A stretch of DNA of 64,000 nucleotides from Hellea sp042093735 (GCA_042093735.1 JBELEM010000003.1:1-64000); one strand, 5' to 3'. Positions 1 to 9,646 are shown, counted from the stretch's first letter. Made by a program: numbers and translations. The notes: a model not told the origin generated them from the letters alone.

Positions 1-2408
1 GCACTATGAAACGCTGAGGTAATAACATCTTTTACCGCGTGCTCTAAAAGTGCAGTTGAATCTATAATCATTGCGTTAATGCCGCCGGTTTCAGCAATAA
101 AAGGAGCATCCGGTAAAAGACAATTAGCGATGTTTTTATTTATTGAACGAGCCGTCGAAGTTGATCCCGTAAAGCAAACGCCTGCTATATTTATATTAGA
201 CACTAATTTCTTTCCAACAATTTCTCCTCTACCTAGCAAAAGCTGAAGTGTGCTTTTTGGCACACCTGCTTTATACAATAAATTAACTGCAAAATGTGCA
301 ATTATAGGCGTTTGTTCTGCTGGTTTAGCAAGAACAGCGTTACCAGCAGAAAGGGCCCCAGAAATTTGTCCTGTAAAAATCGCTAAAGGAAAATTCCAGG
401 GGGAAATGCAGGTTATTATACCTCTTGCTAACCTCTTTTCCTTTTGGTTTATTCTCACACACTCTGAAGCATAATAACGTAGAAAATCTACTGCTTCCCG
501 TAACTCTGCTACAGCGTCTAAAATAACTTTTCCCGCCTCACGAGTTAATATAGCAATTATTTGGCCTGCATTTTCTTCATAAAGATCAGCAGCCTTATTT
601 AAAATTTTAGATCTTTTTTCAGCGGGACAACATTGCCACGGTCTGGCGTTCTCTATAGCTAAGTTTACATCTTCCATTGATGCTTCTACAGCCCTTCCCA
701 CTCGTTCGCTTGGATTAGAGGGATTATATATATTATATATATTTTTACCCTTAACCGTCCCATCTATAAAAGAGCTTACATTCCACTCAATTGCATTAAA
801 TGGAGCTCTTTCATTATCAATAATGGAAAGGTCAGTAAAATCATTTAGGTTCCACCCTTTTGCATTCTTCCTATTTGGTGAATATATATTTACAGGTAGC
901 TGTATACTTGGTGACAAGCCTTCTAAACTGTCTAGCTCGTCAAAAGGGTCTCTTATAATATCATCGACTAGGTTATTCTTATCTAACACCTGATTAACAA
1001 AAGAAGAGTTTGCTCCATTTTCTAAAAGTCTTCTTACAAGGTACGCCAATAAATCTTCATGCTTACCCACTGGTGCATAAACCCTACATGACGTTTGATT
1101 TGTTGACATGACTTTTTTATGTAGCGCGGCACCCATCCCGTGTAACCTTTGAAATTCAAAGGATTTTCTATTTTCACATAACTCTAAAACACTCGCCATT
1201 GTATGCGCGTTATGCGTTGCAAATTGTGGAAATAAGTGTTGTCCATCATCGAGCAATTGCTTGGCGCAGCATATGTAGGATACGTCTGTTGCGGCCTTAG
1301 TTGTAAATACAGGATAATAACTAGTTCCATTAACTTGCGCTGTTTTAATTTCTGTGTCCCAATAAGCACCTTTCACTAGTCTAACCATTATTTTTCTATT
1401 GTACTTACATGATAAAGCTGAAAGCCAGTCAATTACCCCCGATGCAGACTTATTATAAGACTGTACAACTACGCCCAGCCCACCCCATCTTGAGAGCTTA
1501 GGGTGTATTACTAGTTGCTCAATTATGTCTAATGAAAGCTCCAATCTATCAGCCTCCTCTGCATCAATCGTAACGCTAATATTTAAATCTTTTGCCATTA
1601 ACACTAAAGCTAGAACACGCCTCATAAGCTCATTCATTACCCTTTGTGACTTACGAGCTTCATAGCGGGGATGAAGGGCTGATAGCTTTAAAGAAATTCC
1701 AGGGTTTAGCAGAACATTCTCACTTTTAGCCTCTAGACCTATCCTTTCTATTGCTGCTTTATAGCTATTGAAATACTTCCCGGCGTCCTCCTCAGTTATT
1801 GCTGCTTCTCCAAGCATATCGAATGAATACAGCGTTCCTTCAGGCTGGTTAGACGCAGAACTATTGATAGCCTTTTCAATACTTTCGCCGAGTACGAATT
1901 GTTTTCCCATTAATTTCATGGCTCTTAATATGGCAACGCGAATTACTGGTTCTCCTAACCGACTAACTGCTGTTTTGAGCAAATTCATTAGATCAGATGA
2001 TTGCCCTCCATTCAGAATTTTTCCAGAAAGCATCAATGCAAATGAAGAGGCGTTAAGGGCTAATGAGTTAGAATTCCATAAGTGTTTTTCCCAGTCGGTA
2101 GGTGCAATTTTATCTCTTATAAGCTCATCGATTGTCGTTTTATCTGGAACTCTAAGCAGTGCTTCAGCCAAGCACATTAAAGCTAATCCTTCATCATTTG
2201 ATAGGCCGTATTCACTTAAAAGGATTTCCATTAATCCCATCGTCCCATCAGCCCTCAAGTAATTAACTAACTCGTGAGCACGGGCTTTAGAATTTTCTCT
2301 CTGAATATCAGTTATTTTAAACCTTTTGCGTAGTTGGTTTAAAACAAGTCTTTCTTCACTCTTTGCAAGATGAGGAATCCTTTGTCTCAGATTTAACAGA
2401 TCAGTCAT
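1..2408 (-). CDS. putA: Bifunctional proline dehydrogenase / P5C dehydrogenase PutA (3' part outside window)
   Basis: Oxidises proline to glutamate in two steps: FAD-dependent proline dehydrogenase, then NAD-dependent P5C dehydrogenase. About 802 residues are visible, read from the ATG at 2408 down to base 1. The proline dehydrogenase barrel lies roughly at residues 190-480 (segments DAEEADRLE, RLVKGAYWD, FATHNAHT). The aldehyde dehydrogenase part follows, with SPWNFPLAIFTGQ, AKPAEQTP, FTGSTSTA and the general-base segment ETGGINAMI. The window ends just before the expected catalytic cysteine. The N-terminus begins directly with the MTDLLNLRQRIPHL region and has no ribbon-helix-helix DNA-binding domain, so this is the non-autoregulating class. 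The divergent Lrp-type gene is its likely regulator. Partial only because of the window edge; no internal stop was met. Confidence 0.93.
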   Translation of the reverse strand, partial: MTDLLNLRQRIPHLAKSEERLVLNQLRKRFKITDIQRENSKARAHELVNYLRADGTMGLMEILLSEYGLSNDEGLALMCLAEALLRVPDKTTIDELIRDKIAPTDWEKHLWNSNSLALNASSFALMLSGKILNGGQSSDLMNLLKTAVSRLGEPVIRVAILRAMKLMGKQFVLGESIEKAINSSASNQPEGTLYSFDMLGEAAITEEDAGKYFNSYKAAIERIGLEAKSENVLLNPGISLKLSALHPRYEARKSQRVMNELMRRVLALVLMAKDLNISVTIDAEEADRLELSLDIIEQLVIHPKLSRWGGLGVVVQSYNKSASGVIDWLSALSCKYNRKIMVRLVKGAYWDTEIKTAQVNGTSYYPVFTTKAATDVSYICCAKQLLDDGQHLFPQFATHNAHTMASVLELCENRKSFEFQRLHGMGAALHKKVMSTNQTSCRVYAPVGKHEDLLAYLVRRLLENGANSSFVNQVLDKNNLVDDIIRDPFDELDSLEGLSPSIQLPVNIYSPNRKNAKGWNLNDFTDLSIIDNERAPFNAIEWNVSSFIDGTVKGKNIYNIYNPSNPSERVGRAVEASMEDVNLAIENARPWQCCPAEKRSKILNKAADLYEENAGQIIAILTREAGKVILDAVAELREAVDFLRYYASECVRINQKEKRLARGIITCISPWNFPLAIFTGQISGALSAGNAVLAKPAEQTPIIAHFAVNLLYKAGVPKSTLQLLLGRGEIVGKKLVSNINIAGVCFTGSTSTARSINKNIANCLLPDAPFIAETGGINAMIIDSTALLEHAVKDVITSAFHS

Positions 2409-2461
2409 ATCGAGCCTAAACAATTAATTCTAAGTTTTTATAGCATTATTGAAAAAGGTCT

Positions 2462-2492
2462 TTAGACTTAAATAATATAAATATTAGACTTA
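2462..2492. promoter_or_regulatory. Direct repeat TTAGACTTA x2 in the putA-putR intergenic region
   Basis: The 115-bp gap between the divergent putA and putR genes holds two identical 9-bp copies of TTAGACTTA, at 2462-2470 and 2484-2492. Their starts are 22 bp apart, about two helical turns, so both would face the same side of the DNA. Lrp-family regulators often bind such phased sites next to their own gene. A binding role is inferred from position; the surrounding sequence is very AT-rich. Confidence 0.4.
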
Positions 2493-2523
2493 TAAACTTT
2501 TTTTTATTAAAATATGAGGACTT

Positions 2524-2997
2524 ATGGATATAAATAGTAGTAAAGAATATAAATTAGACCGTGTTGATAAAGAGATAATTAGGCTTCTATCATTTGATGG
2601 ACGCTTATCCGTAGCTAATATAGCTAGGCGCATAGGGGCGTCCAAAACACCCGTACAGGTAAGGTTAAAAAGACTACTTAAACAAGAATATATTTTAGGG
2701 TTTCGCGCAGTTCTAAATCCAAAAAAACTTAAAAAAGAACACGTCGCTTTTACCGAAGTTAAGCTTTTGGATACCAGGGAAAAGTCTCTTAATGAATTTA
2801 ACCGTGCCGTTATTGAAATACCAGAAATCGAGCAATGCCATATGATAGCAGGCTCTTTTGATTACTTATTAAAAACAAGGACCAAAGATATAGTGTCATA
2901 CAGGTATATTTTGGGGGAAGCAATTTCATCTCTTCCAAATGTATCAAGCACTTCTACTTTTGTAGCGATGGAGTCTATTAAGGACAATAGCTTTTAA
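2524..2997 (+). CDS. putR: Lrp/AsnC-family transcriptional regulator, probable PutR
   Basis: 157-residue leucine-responsive-type regulator. The N-terminal winged helix-turn-helix covers about residues 12-60 (LDRVDKEIIRLL, then NIARRIGASKTPVQVRLKRL). A C-terminal RAM ligand-binding domain follows (GSFDYLLKTRTKDI). It is divergent from putA. In Rhodobacter and Agrobacterium an Lrp-type PutR in this position activates putA in response to proline. The proline link here rests on gene context. Its stop lies 4 bp from the stop of the convergent gene at 3002. Confidence 0.85.
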   Translation: MDINSSKEYKLDRVDKEIIRLLSFDGRLSVANIARRIGASKTPVQVRLKRLLKQEYILGFRAVLNPKKLKKEHVAFTEVKLLDTREKSLNEFNRAVIEIPEIEQCHMIAGSFDYLLKTRTKDIVSYRYILGEAISSLPNVSSTSTFVAMESIKDNSF

Positions 2998-3001
2998 AAT
3001 G

Positions 3002-3460
3002 TTAAAACTCAAATGCGTTAGCTGGTGCTTTGGTGGGTTTAGTTAATGGGTTATTATTTAAAGCCGCTTCAGCTAGCACTGAATCAAAAAATTCCCAAAC
3101 CTCTGAAATTAAACCGTCTCTAAACCCAAACATATGACAATATGTTTGATTATAACGTACACCATTTAATGCTTGTCCATCTGCTTGCATGATGGTTACA
3201 ACTCTGTGTTCATCAGCGCATACAATTTTTAATTTCGTACAAAACTTGAAAGTATCCATCTGCAGCATGCCCATAACTTTAGGAAAGATATCATTTACTA
3301 AAATATCTTTTCCTTGAAAACGGCCTGAAACAGGGGTTGTTCCATGAACATTATAGATAACATCATCACGCTGCACAGCAAGCATTGCATCGGCATCGCC
3401 AGCCTCTAAGGCTCTATACCATTCTTTAACTAGCTTTTTTTGTGCTTCTCTCTGTTCCAT
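3002..3460 (-). CDS. SnoaL/NTF2-like domain protein
   Basis: 152-residue single-domain protein with the cone-shaped NTF2/SnoaL fold signature. It has an N-terminal helix pair (KEWYRALEAGDADAMLAVQRDDV), then a strand with a short insertion (VSGRFQGKD), and a C-terminal sheet ending in ISEVWEFFDS. Such proteins bind or isomerise small hydrophobic molecules, or act as ester cyclases; the substrate cannot be inferred. It has no signal peptide. It lies downstream of phoU on the same strand, 99 bp away, so it could be the last gene of the pst transcript, but nothing ties it functionally to phosphate. Confidence 0.65.
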   Translation of the reverse strand: MEQREAQKKLVKEWYRALEAGDADAMLAVQRDDVIYNVHGTTPVSGRFQGKDILVNDIFPKVMGMLQMDTFKFCTKLKIVCADEHRVVTIMQADGQALNGVRYNQTYCHMFGFRDGLISEVWEFFDSVLAEAALNNNPLTKPTKAPANAFEF

Positions 3461-3559
3461 TGTCTCGGGCTCTCTGTAATTTTGCTAAGGCGTGTCCCTA
3501 ACTTGGTTAGAGTGTAATTATTGGTCATTTCAAGGGCATTAGTGAAGCTACTAAAACTA

Positions 3560-4267
3560 CTAGCTAAGAATAATTTTACTGGTCTTATCACCTTTAATGC
3601 GCTTGCTATCAGGCCACTCACCCGTTGCCATATATACTATCTCTTGAGCAATGTCGGCAATATTATCCCCCATCCTCTCAATATTCTTTGCAATAAATAG
3701 TACATGCATACATGCCGATATATTACTTGTGTCCTCCATCATATATGTAAGAAGTTCACGGAAAAGGGAGTTATGGGCCATATCTACTTTCTCGTCCTGA
3801 TCACGCACAGTTTTTGCGAGTTCACTATCACGGGATTTATACGCCTTAAGAATGTCTTCTGTCATGGCTTGAACAAGTTCGCTCATGCGAATTAAAGTTT
3901 CGATTGGACCGGTTTCGGCTTCAGCCTTTGCAATTGTCCTGGTTCTCTGGGCCATATTTCTTGTTAAATCGCCCATTCTCTCTAAATACCCTGCGCTCTT
4001 TAGGGTGGCAAGCACATAACGTAAGTCTAATGCAAATGGCTGCCGCAAGGCTAAAATTTTAATCGCTAAGTCATTGAGCTCTCTTTCAAGCTCATTAAGC
4101 TGCTTGTCTCCCTTAACAACTTTTTTAGCAAGTTTTCGATCTTCCTTACGGAGTGCTCGGGTGGCATCTTTGAGTTGCAGCAAAACTATACTTCCCATCT
4201 CCTCAAAAAGAGATTCGAGCTCACTCATATCATTATCAAAAGATGTTACAATATGGTCTTCACTCAT
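3560..4267 (-). CDS. phoU: Phosphate transport system regulatory protein PhoU
   Basis: 235-residue cytoplasmic all-helical protein made of two similar three-helix bundles. Each carries the PhoU E-R-M-G-D metal-binding signature: YLERMGDLTRNMAQ in the first half and NIERMGDNIADIAQEIVYMATG in the second. PhoU links the state of the PstSCAB transporter to the PhoR kinase and represses Pho signalling when phosphate is sufficient. It follows pstB with a 3-bp gap, the usual place. No phoB or phoR gene follows, unlike many alphaproteobacterial pst operons. Confidence 0.95.
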   Translation of the reverse strand: MSEDHIVTSFDNDMSELESLFEEMGSIVLLQLKDATRALRKEDRKLAKKVVKGDKQLNELERELNDLAIKILALRQPFALDLRYVLATLKSAGYLERMGDLTRNMAQRTRTIAKAEAETGPIETLIRMSELVQAMTEDILKAYKSRDSELAKTVRDQDEKVDMAHNSLFRELLTYMMEDTSNISACMHVLFIAKNIERMGDNIADIAQEIVYMATGEWPDSKRIKGDKTSKIILS

Positions 4268-4270
4268 TAT

Positions 4271-5071
4271 TTATCCAATCCGTCCTGATATGTAGTTTTG
4301 AGTTCTTTCTTGAATAGGGTTTGTAAAGATAGCTTGAGTATCTCCACTTTCCACCAATTCGCCCAAATGAAAAAAAGCTGTTTGCTGTGAAACTCTAGCA
4401 GCCTGTTGCATTGAATGCGTAACAATAACAATAGTATATTTTTCTTTCATTGTTTCCATCAGGTCCTCAATGATCGCGGTTGCTATTGGGTCAAGGGCAG
4501 AGCATGGCTCGTCCATTAAAATAACTTGTGGGTCAACTGCGATCGCCCTTGCAATGCATAAGCGTTGTTGTTGACCGCCTGAAAGACTGGTGCCCGGCTC
4601 ACTTAATCGATCAGAAACTTCATCATATAATCCGGCACGTTTTAGTGATTGAATAACAATGCTTTCCAGATCGTCTTTAGTTTCTGCAAGTCCGTGAATA
4701 CGTGGGCCGTAAGCTACATTTTCAAAAATAGACTTAGGAAAAGGGTTCGCCTTTTGGAAGACCATTCCAATTCGAGACCGAAGAGCCACAACATCAACTT
4801 TCGAATCATAAATATCTTGTCCAGAAAATTTTATTTCGCCGCTAACACGACATATATTTATAGTATCATTCATACGATTAAAGCATCGTAAAAAAGTAGA
4901 CTTACCACAACCTGATGGCCCGATTAATGCTGTAATTTGGTTTTCAGGAATATCTAAACTTACATTAGAGATGGCTTGTTTTTTTCCATAGAAAACATCA
5001 ACATTATTAGCTGTCATAATTGGAGGCAAATTGGAGAGTGCCTCTTGAGTAATCTCTGTTTTATTAATCAT
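4271..5071 (-). CDS. pstB: Phosphate ABC transporter ATP-binding protein PstB
   Basis: 266-residue ABC ATPase that energises phosphate import. Visible motifs are the Walker A GPSGCGKST, the Q-loop GMVFQKANPFPKSI, the signature LSGGQQQRLCIARA, the Walker B VILMDEPCSALDP and the switch histidine in IVTHSMQQA. The NPFP and RFNRMND-type stretches are typical of PstB rather than other importers. It sits between pstA and phoU in one operon. Length and motifs are complete. Confidence 0.97.
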   Translation of the reverse strand: MINKTEITQEALSNLPPIMTANNVDVFYGKKQAISNVSLDIPENQITALIGPSGCGKSTFLRCFNRMNDTINICRVSGEIKFSGQDIYDSKVDVVALRSRIGMVFQKANPFPKSIFENVAYGPRIHGLAETKDDLESIVIQSLKRAGLYDEVSDRLSEPGTSLSGGQQQRLCIARAIAVDPQVILMDEPCSALDPIATAIIEDLMETMKEKYTIVIVTHSMQQAARVSQQTAFFHLGELVESGDTQAIFTNPIQERTQNYISGRIG

Positions 5072-5081
5072 AATAGCTATA

Positions 5082-6359
5082 TCACCAACGTCTTTCTAAT
5101 CGCTTGCGCAAGTATACAGCACATAAATTCATTAGTATCAAGAAAGCGAGTAAAACAATTATAGCCGCTGAGGTTCGTTCAACAAAACCCTTCTCAGGAC
5201 TATCCGCCCATAAGAAAATCTGTACTGGTAGAGATGTAGCCACATCAGTAATACCCTTAGGGATATCGACAATAAATGCTACCATTCCAATCATAAGTAA
5301 CGGGGCTGTTTCTCCTAAAGCCCGCGCCATACCTAATATTGTTCCTGTTAGCATTCCAGGCATAGCTAGGGGTACAACATGGTGAAATGTAGTTTGTGTT
5401 TTAGAGGCGCCTAGGCCCAGTGCAGCATCTCTTATGCTTTGAGGTATGGAACGCAAAATAGACCTCGAAGCTATAATGATTGTTGGTAGAGTCATAAGCG
5501 CTAATACAATTCCTCCCACAAGCGGCGTAGAGCGCGGAAGGTTAAAGAAATTTAAAAAAATTGAGAGACCCAGAAGCCCAAATACAATTGAAGGGACCGC
5601 GGCAAGGTTGTTAATATTAACTTCTATAAAGTCAGTTAAAAAGTTTTTCTTAGCATATTCTTCCAAATATACAGCTGTTAGAATACCCAAAGGAAAAGCA
5701 ATCAGAAAACACACGAGTAAACTAAAAAAAGAGCCAATTGCGGCGCCTAAAATTCCCGCCATTTCTGGTTCTCGGGAGTCACCATTACTAAATAGGGTTG
5801 TATTAAACTTTTTTTTAATTCTTCCTTGTGACTTAAGTATTTCTATCCACTTTATATCCCGGTCTTTTAAGCGCCTTAAGTCTTCACTGATATTCGGATC
5901 AATCTTACCCTTCATAAATAAATCAACCTCGGAGGATGCTAGCAACCAGACCTTTTTGCTTTTTCCTAAAATATTAGGCTCTTTAGCAACTTGCTCGCCC
6001 AGGTCGAAGACAGCTCCTGCACTTAATAATTTATAAACACGGTTTCTGTCTCTTCGCTCGGTTATTCCCGGAATTACATTAGATAAACTTTGTAGTACAA
6101 TTGGTTTATAGTTTGCTCTTTTTAAAAGTTCAGGGTCACGAGATGATGAGGGGTCAATAATCGCTTCTGAAAAATTTATATCGAGAGCGATTTTAGTTTG
6201 TTGAAAAGCACTGGCCCCTCTAAATATTATAGCAGAAAACATGAATACCAAAAAAGAAATTGATATAAATATAGCCATTCTTCCATACCACTTAAAACGC
6301 TTCTCGCGGGCATGTCGTTTTGCCATCCTGTTAGATGTGCTGAGAATATAGTCAGGCAT
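5082..6359 (-). CDS. pstA: Phosphate ABC transporter permease PstA (extended N-terminus)
   Basis: 425 residues, longer than the roughly 280-300 of E. coli PstA. One membrane helix near residues 28-46 is followed by a soluble stretch of about 150 residues. The permease domain then starts at about residue 195 with an EAA-type loop (DAALGLGASKTQTT). This long form, with a DUF3333-like N-terminal extension, is common in alphaproteobacteria. It pairs with PstC to form the membrane channel. It overlaps the end of pstC by 8 bp. A second Met at residue 12 is a possible alternative start. Confidence 0.93.
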   Translation of the reverse strand: MPDYILSTSNRMAKRHAREKRFKWYGRMAIFISISFLVFMFSAIIFRGASAFQQTKIALDINFSEAIIDPSSSRDPELLKRANYKPIVLQSLSNVIPGITERRDRNRVYKLLSAGAVFDLGEQVAKEPNILGKSKKVWLLASSEVDLFMKGKIDPNISEDLRRLKDRDIKWIEILKSQGRIKKKFNTTLFSNGDSREPEMAGILGAAIGSFFSLLVCFLIAFPLGILTAVYLEEYAKKNFLTDFIEVNINNLAAVPSIVFGLLGLSIFLNFFNLPRSTPLVGGIVLALMTLPTIIIASRSILRSIPQSIRDAALGLGASKTQTTFHHVVPLAMPGMLTGTILGMARALGETAPLLMIGMVAFIVDIPKGITDVATSLPVQIFLWADSPEKGFVERTSAAIIVLLAFLILMNLCAVYLRKRLERRW

Positions 6360-7308
6360 ATTTTTTCTTATATTTATCTACAATACGGAGGGCTATAATA
6401 TTTAAACCTAAGGTGAGAATGAGTAAAAATAGTGCAATAGCAAAAGCTGCTAAGGTTTTAGCACTATCAAATTCCTGATCGCCTGTAAGTAAGGTAACAA
6501 TCTGAACCGTCATGGTTGTTACAGCCTCAAACGGATTAAGTGTTAAATTAGCCGCTAAGCCGGCCGCCATTACAACAATCATAGTCTCCCCTATTGCACG
6601 CGATATCGCAAGTAACAAACTACCAATAATTCCTGGTGTGGCAGCAGGTATAACGACTTTCGTTACGGTTTCTTCATGTGTTGCACCCATTCCGAAAGAG
6701 GCATCTCTTAATGCCTGAGGAACTGCATTTATAACATCGTCAGATAGAGATGAAATAAATGGTATAAGCATTATGCCCATAACCAATCCTGCTGCTAATG
6801 CGCTTTCGGAAGAAATATCAAATCCAACTCCTGAACCCGTAGCCCTGATAATAGGAGCCACCACTAAAGCAGCGAAAAACCCATAAACAACTGTAGGAAT
6901 CCCCGCCAACAACTCGAGTAAAGGCTTAACCACATCTCGTGTTTTAGCCTTAGCAAACTCTGCTAAGTATACAGCTGATAAGAGCCCCAAAGGGGTCGCA
7001 ACCAACATCGCAATAAAACTAATTAATAGTGTTCCTGTTAGAAGAGGGATAACACCAAATTTTCCACTTGCCCCAACTTGATCGGCGCGTATCGCTGTTT
7101 GGGGGCTCCATTCAAGACTAAATAAAAACTCTGATAGAGGAATTTTATCAAAAAAACGAAAAGCCTCGAAAACTAAAGAGGCCACAATTCCAATCGTAGT
7201 TAATATAGCAACAAAAGAACTTGCTATAAGGACACCCTGTATAACAAGCTCTTTAATTTGATTGCTACGGTTTTTACGCCGCAACCCATTTTCGGTGGGT
7301 AAACTCAT
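6352..7308 (-). CDS. pstC: Phosphate ABC transporter permease PstC
   Basis: 318-residue inner-membrane permease with about six transmembrane helices. The first is near residues 25-50. The binding-protein-dependent transport loop is DASFGMGATHEETVTKVVIPAATPGI, which contacts PstB. The PstC-type segment LLELLAGIPTVVYGFFAALVV is present. The start codon overlaps the pstS stop (TAATG), showing translational coupling. It is shorter than many alphaproteobacterial PstC proteins but close to the enterobacterial length. Confidence 0.94.
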   Translation of the reverse strand: MSLPTENGLRRKNRSNQIKELVIQGVLIASSFVAILTTIGIVASLVFEAFRFFDKIPLSEFLFSLEWSPQTAIRADQVGASGKFGVIPLLTGTLLISFIAMLVATPLGLLSAVYLAEFAKAKTRDVVKPLLELLAGIPTVVYGFFAALVVAPIIRATGSGVGFDISSESALAAGLVMGIMLIPFISSLSDDVINAVPQALRDASFGMGATHEETVTKVVIPAATPGIIGSLLLAISRAIGETMIVVMAAGLAANLTLNPFEAVTTMTVQIVTLLTGDQEFDSAKTLAAFAIALFLLILTLGLNIIALRIVDKYKKKYA

Positions 7309-8390
7309 TAGTTTAACATTAGAGGCTCTAAGCTAAGCACGCTAGATTTCCATTTTAAATGTTCGTCTCGGTTCATAGGAATAAGTCCCTTTTCTGCTAA
7401 ATAACCATCTGGCCCACTCGCCCGTTCGCTCATGAACTCCACTAAATACTCATTTATTCCTGGGACTTTATTTACATTATCTTTTTTAACATAAAAATAG
7501 AGAGACCGAGATACAGGATAAGATCCCTCAGCAATATTTTCAAATGTAGGCGGCATAGCATTAATTGTACTGCCTTGAACACTATCAGCATTTTGTTCTA
7601 GAAAGCTAAAGCCAAAGATGCCTAATGCATTTGGGTTTGCATTGAGTTTTTGAACAATTAAGTTGTCATTTTCACCCGCCTCTATGAAGTGCTCATCTTC
7701 ACGGATTGTGTGGCAAAGGGACTTATAGGCTTGTTTATCTGTCTTTTTTAAAGCTTTAATCCAATCAAAAGTTTTACAGCCTCCCTCCATTGCAAGCTCC
7801 ACAAATGCGTCTCGCGTTCCAGAAGTGGGAGGGGGTCCCATAACTTCAATCTTATTGTTTGATAAACCTGGGTTTACATCCTTCCAAGTTTTATAACTAT
7901 TCGGCTTTAGGCCGCCGCTGCCGTCAGGAACATCCTTAGCTAAGGCTAAAAACACATCTTTAAGGCTTAGGTTCATCTGGTTTGATTTACGAGAGTTGGC
8001 CATGACAATACCGTCATAACCTACTTTAACCTCAACTATATCGTCAATTCCATTTTCAGCGCAGCGCTCTACTTCTGAAGCCTTAATACGCCGAGACGCA
8101 TTTGTAATATCAGGGTGATTGTCACCTAGACCAGAACAAAAAAGTTTCAGCCCGCCTCCTGATCCTGTGCTTTCGACTATTGGTGTCTTAAATGATGTAG
8201 ACCGTCCAAAATTTTCTGCAACAGTCGTAGCAAAAGGGTAAACTGTTGAAGAGCCTACGATTTTTATTTGGTCTCTGGATTCAGAAGAAGCAGCCACTTC
8301 TGATTTTGTTGATTCGGGTTTTATATCTCCGCCCCCACAAGAGGCAAGTCCGAGAGTTACTAAAGATAGTAATAAAGGTTTTTTGAACAT
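7308..8390 (-). CDS. pstS: Phosphate-binding lipoprotein PstS
   Basis: 360-residue periplasmic phosphate receptor. It has a lipoprotein signal peptide with lipobox LASC (Cys18), so it is membrane-anchored rather than free. A low-complexity Ser/Glu linker follows. The phosphate site is recognisable from GSSTVYPF, ESTGSGGGLKLFC and PTSGTRDAFVEL. It lies second in the operon, after the outer-membrane porin and directly before pstC. The Cys pairs (CSGLG, RCAENG, GGCKTF, LCHTI) fit disulphides seen in this long-form family. Confidence 0.95.
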   Translation of the reverse strand: MFKKPLLLSLVTLGLASCGGGDIKPESTKSEVAASSESRDQIKIVGSSTVYPFATTVAENFGRSTSFKTPIVESTGSGGGLKLFCSGLGDNHPDITNASRRIKASEVERCAENGIDDIVEVKVGYDGIVMANSRKSNQMNLSLKDVFLALAKDVPDGSGGLKPNSYKTWKDVNPGLSNNKIEVMGPPPTSGTRDAFVELAMEGGCKTFDWIKALKKTDKQAYKSLCHTIREDEHFIEAGENDNLIVQKLNANPNALGIFGFSFLEQNADSVQGSTINAMPPTFENIAEGSYPVSRSLYFYVKKDNVNKVPGINEYLVEFMSERASGPDGYLAEKGLIPMNRDEHLKWKSSVLSLEPLMLN

Positions 8391-8410
8391 TGTAATGCTT
8401 TCCTATTAAA

Positions 8411-9541
8411 TTAAAAATCAAACTGTAAACGAGCAACTAGTCCGCTTGCACTTTCGGCCGTGCCATTATCAGCATCAGCATCAAAATAGTTTACCCCTAG
8501 GCGAGTATATTTTGTTGGCCACCAATCGGCGCCAATTGCAAGTGTTCTAAGTTCTCCGTTATAAGGCCCGTCCTCAAGGTCTAAGCTGTCATAACGTGCC
8601 ACCAAAGAAACAGCTCCCATTCCACCTTCGCCTAAAGGGTTATCAACTTTGGGACGATTAAACTTTCCGCCCTTATAAGTCTTTTTGCCTCCAAAAAACA
8701 TTCCAAGCTCGCCGTAAAACCCAGAAAAGTCAGCATTTTCATTTAAGCCGCTTGCTTTAGCATTCAAGGCTGCATATTCACCGCTTGCCCAGAGGTTATT
8801 GTGAATAATAGCAGCCTCAACTCCTACGAAGTTATCTTTACCGGCAAAGCGGCCCGTATCAACAATACGGCTTGGCGCTACATGGGTGAAGGGACGTTGA
8901 CGGTACCTTATATCACTTTCTGTCTCGCCCTTTTTTCTATAACGCCAGGATGTACCTAGGTGAACTAAAGTTTGATCTGTTTTAATGGGGTTAAAGGTTG
9001 CCCTTGCTGAGATTGCATGGCCCTCTTCTGCACCGCCATCATTTTCTAGATTGGTCGTGAAAACTCCAGCATCAAATGTAAAGTTATCTCCAGACGTTCC
9101 AACAGAGGCTCCTACACGCCGATCAAATGAAAAGGCGTCAGTGAATGCAGAACGCTCTAAAGTTGATATAAATCGAGATGAGGTTTGCTCATCTAAAGAA
9201 TTGTGAGTTTTAAACTGTCCTAATTTTACCTTAATTTTACTGTTGCTCGGTATGAATTGTATATAAGCATCTTCGACCTTAACTGACTTTCCAGATGCCT
9301 TATTGATCTCAAATTTATATTTAATATTTGAACCGTACTTACCAGAAACATTTAGTCTCGCTCTGCGAATTTCTGTATCGCTAATATTGGTATCCGGGGT
9401 ATCAACATCTGCAGTTGTGTAATCAACCTGAACTCTGCCTCCAACCTTTAATGTTTTATCAGTGGCCCATGAAGTTTCAGAAATTATCATAGTTATTGTA
9501 ATTAAGGAAACCGCTACGCCTTTAAGTGATTTATATGCCAT
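8411..9541 (-). CDS. Phosphate-selective porin O/P family outer-membrane protein
   Basis: 376-residue beta-barrel porin with a cleavable signal peptide ending near SWA-TDKTL (about residue 26) and a C-terminal Phe (RLQFDF) typical of outer-membrane barrels. OprP/OprO-type marks are the early strand VGGRVQVDY, then RRARLNVSGKYG, and KVKLGQFKTHNSLDEQTSS followed by TLERSAF. It is the first gene of the pst operon, 20 bp before pstS, so phosphate starvation probably induces outer-membrane and inner-membrane uptake together. Anion selectivity is inferred from family and context. Confidence 0.9.
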   Translation of the reverse strand: MAYKSLKGVAVSLITITMIISETSWATDKTLKVGGRVQVDYTTADVDTPDTNISDTEIRRARLNVSGKYGSNIKYKFEINKASGKSVKVEDAYIQFIPSNSKIKVKLGQFKTHNSLDEQTSSRFISTLERSAFTDAFSFDRRVGASVGTSGDNFTFDAGVFTTNLENDGGAEEGHAISARATFNPIKTDQTLVHLGTSWRYRKKGETESDIRYRQRPFTHVAPSRIVDTGRFAGKDNFVGVEAAIIHNNLWASGEYAALNAKASGLNENADFSGFYGELGMFFGGKKTYKGGKFNRPKVDNPLGEGGMGAVSLVARYDSLDLEDGPYNGELRTLAIGADWWPTKYTRLGVNYFDADADNGTAESASGLVARLQFDF

Positions 9542-9646
9542 ATATCTCTAACCTCTTAGATATGTTTATTTTAATTAAAAATAAGGTTCTTTTGGAGCTT
9601 ATTATAATTGGTCATATGAGTTACTAATATAACAAAAATTTGTATA

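Noticed and set aside
3430..3621. 63-residue minus-strand frame between phoU and the NTF2-like gene
   Set aside because: Overlaps both recognised genes out of frame and shows no motif.
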